DNA from: Pseudomonadota bacterium | Lineage (GTDB): Bacteria > Pseudomonadota > Alphaproteobacteria > Rhizobiales > Hyphomicrobiaceae | DNA length: 6,295 nt | Assembly: GCA_023426855.1 (NCBI GenBank) | Contig: JAEZBU010000295.1 | Location: 1-6,295 of the forward strand | Direction of reading: 5' to 3' | Part shown: piece by piece, positions 5,767 to 6,295 of the stretch | Layout: each line of letters starts with the position of its first letter | How positions within the stretch are numbered: position 1 is the first letter of the stretch | The notes under the pieces: generated by a model | Seen by the model: only the letters and a program-made list of their open reading frames with translations | What the model was told of the DNA's origin: nothing | The model's database searches: none | Made by a program: the position numbers and the translations under genes

Positions 5767-5804
5767 TTCAAAGGAGGCTGCCGCTCGGCGGCAGTCTCTT
5801 TGAA
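5767..5804. terminator. Bidirectional hairpin terminator between convergent genes
   Basis: The arms are 5767-5784 and 5788-5804 with a TCG loop. The inner stem CTGCCGC/GCGGCAG is perfect, then AGG pairs with TCT (one G-U), then outer TTCAAAG/CTTTGAA is perfect, with one bulged G in the left arm. That gives about 17 base pairs. On the plus strand the GC core is followed by TCTCTTT, and on the minus strand by CTCCTTT, so it can act for both the DUF1330 transcript and the converging dapB transcript. There is no long T-run, so it is a moderate rather than textbook terminator. Confidence 0.75.
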
Positions 5805-5807
5805 GCA

Positions 5808-5836
5808 CGGGCTAGCGCCAAGCGGCGCACGGCCCG
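5808..5836. terminator. Second GC-rich hairpin just after dapB
   Basis: Outer stem CGGGC (5808-5812) pairs with GCCCG (5832-5836). Inner stem GCGCC (5815-5819) pairs with GGCGC (5824-5828) around an AAGC loop, with a small internal loop (TA opposite ACG). It lies seven bases past the dapB stop on the minus strand. There is no T-run. It may protect the dapB mRNA end or assist termination at the neighbouring hairpin. Confidence 0.4.
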
Positions 5837-5843
5837 GCGACGC

Positions 5844-6295
5844 TCAGTGATCCACGAAGATCAGCTCATCGAGCCCGCGGATCAGTCCGATCGTGTTGGT
5901 TATCCGCTGCGCGGCGAGCAACGAACCGTCGACGAAAATCGAATTATCCTGTTCATCGTGGCGCAGGATCAGTCGCTCGCCCTTAAGGCCGAAAATTACC
6001 TCGACCGCCAGCGGACATCCGGGCAGACGCACCGAATGAACATGCGCGCCTCCAACCGTCGCGCCGCGCGATTCGGCCGGACCAATGAGTTGATCACCCT
6101 TCAGATCGACATGCGGTGAACGGATCTTACCGAGCTGTTCGGCCAACTCCCGCGCCGTACCGCTCGGGACGTCCGGCTTATGTGCGCCGGCATACTCGAT
6201 GATCTCCCAGTGCGGCACATACCGCGCGGCGATCTTCGACAGATGCTGCATCAGCGCGGCCGTCAGCGAGAAATTTCCCGTCACGGCGCCGACGC
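5844..6295 (-). CDS. dapB: 4-hydroxy-tetrahydrodipicolinate reductase-like protein, C-terminal part (cut by window edge)
   Basis: About 150 C-terminal residues are present and the frame stays open through the right edge, so the N-terminal NAD(P)H-binding domain lies outside. The visible part starts VGAVTGNFSLTAAL, as in the DapB hinge. It then has EIIEYAGAHKPDVPSGTA (codons at 6153-6206), the DapB substrate-binding signature with its Lys and the PSGTA phosphate-like loop. VHSVRLPGCPLAVEVIFG and the ending GLIRGLDELIF complete the fold. DapB reduces 4-hydroxy-tetrahydrodipicolinate in lysine and diaminopimelate synthesis. In E. coli the signature reads EAHHRHK. Here it is EYAGAHK, so the catalytic His159 and His160 are Ala and Gly while Lys163 is kept. 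It may be a divergent clade or a paralogue with another substrate. A GTG at 6284 is in frame but lies mid-domain and is not a start. The gene converges on the DUF1330 transcript. Confidence 0.82.
   Translation of the reverse strand, partial: VGAVTGNFSLTAALMQHLSKIAARYVPHWEIIEYAGAHKPDVPSGTARELAEQLGKIRSPHVDLKGDQLIGPAESRGATVGGAHVHSVRLPGCPLAVEVIFGLKGERLILRHDEQDNSIFVDGSLLAAQRITNTIGLIRGLDELIFVDH

Noticed and set aside
5721..6119. Plus-strand open frame running from the end of DUF1330 into dapB
   Set aside because: It crosses the terminator hairpins and is antisense to a clear DapB domain.

Overview
The window is a GC-rich stretch (roughly 60% by eye) of bacterial chromosome. It looks alphaproteobacterial, probably Hyphomicrobiales (Bradyrhizobium/Rhodopseudomonas-like). 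That guess rests on protein style: a Tat-exported TRAP-type binding protein, a CoxMSL-ordered molybdenum hydroxylase, and a DapB of the EYA-type clade. It is inferred from recall, not from a search.

Layout, left to right. The 5' end of a DUF1761-type membrane protein gene lies on the minus strand and is cut by the left edge (1-133). A compact minus-strand operon follows, transcribed from about 4170 down to 227. It encodes an FAD subunit (3281-4144), a [2Fe-2S] subunit (2805-3281) and a molybdopterin subunit (489-2801) of a xanthine dehydrogenase-family hydroxylase, then a small MoaD/ThiS-like protein ending in Gly-Gly (227-472). A 239-bp divergent regulatory region (4145-4383) holds two clear palindromes. 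On the plus strand are an orphan Tat-exported TRAP (DctP-type) solute-binding protein (4384-5433) and a DUF1330 protein (5468-5764). A strong bidirectional hairpin terminator (5767-5804) and a second GC-rich hairpin (5808-5836) separate these from the convergent 3' part of a DapB-like gene, which is cut by the right edge (5844-6295).

Working model (inference): the divergent pair of operons forms a small catabolic module. The periplasmic binding protein captures an organic acid. A TRAP permease, not in the window, imports it. The cytoplasmic molybdenum hydroxylase oxidises it or a derivative, passing electrons from Mo through two [2Fe-2S] clusters to FAD. The MoaD-like protein may serve cofactor sulfuration for this enzyme, and the DUF1330 protein may act on an intermediate. 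The hydroxylase lacks the residues that define true xanthine dehydrogenase and CO dehydrogenase, so its substrate is open. The flanking DUF1761 and dapB genes look unrelated to the module. No RNA genes, insertion sequences or CRISPR arrays were seen.
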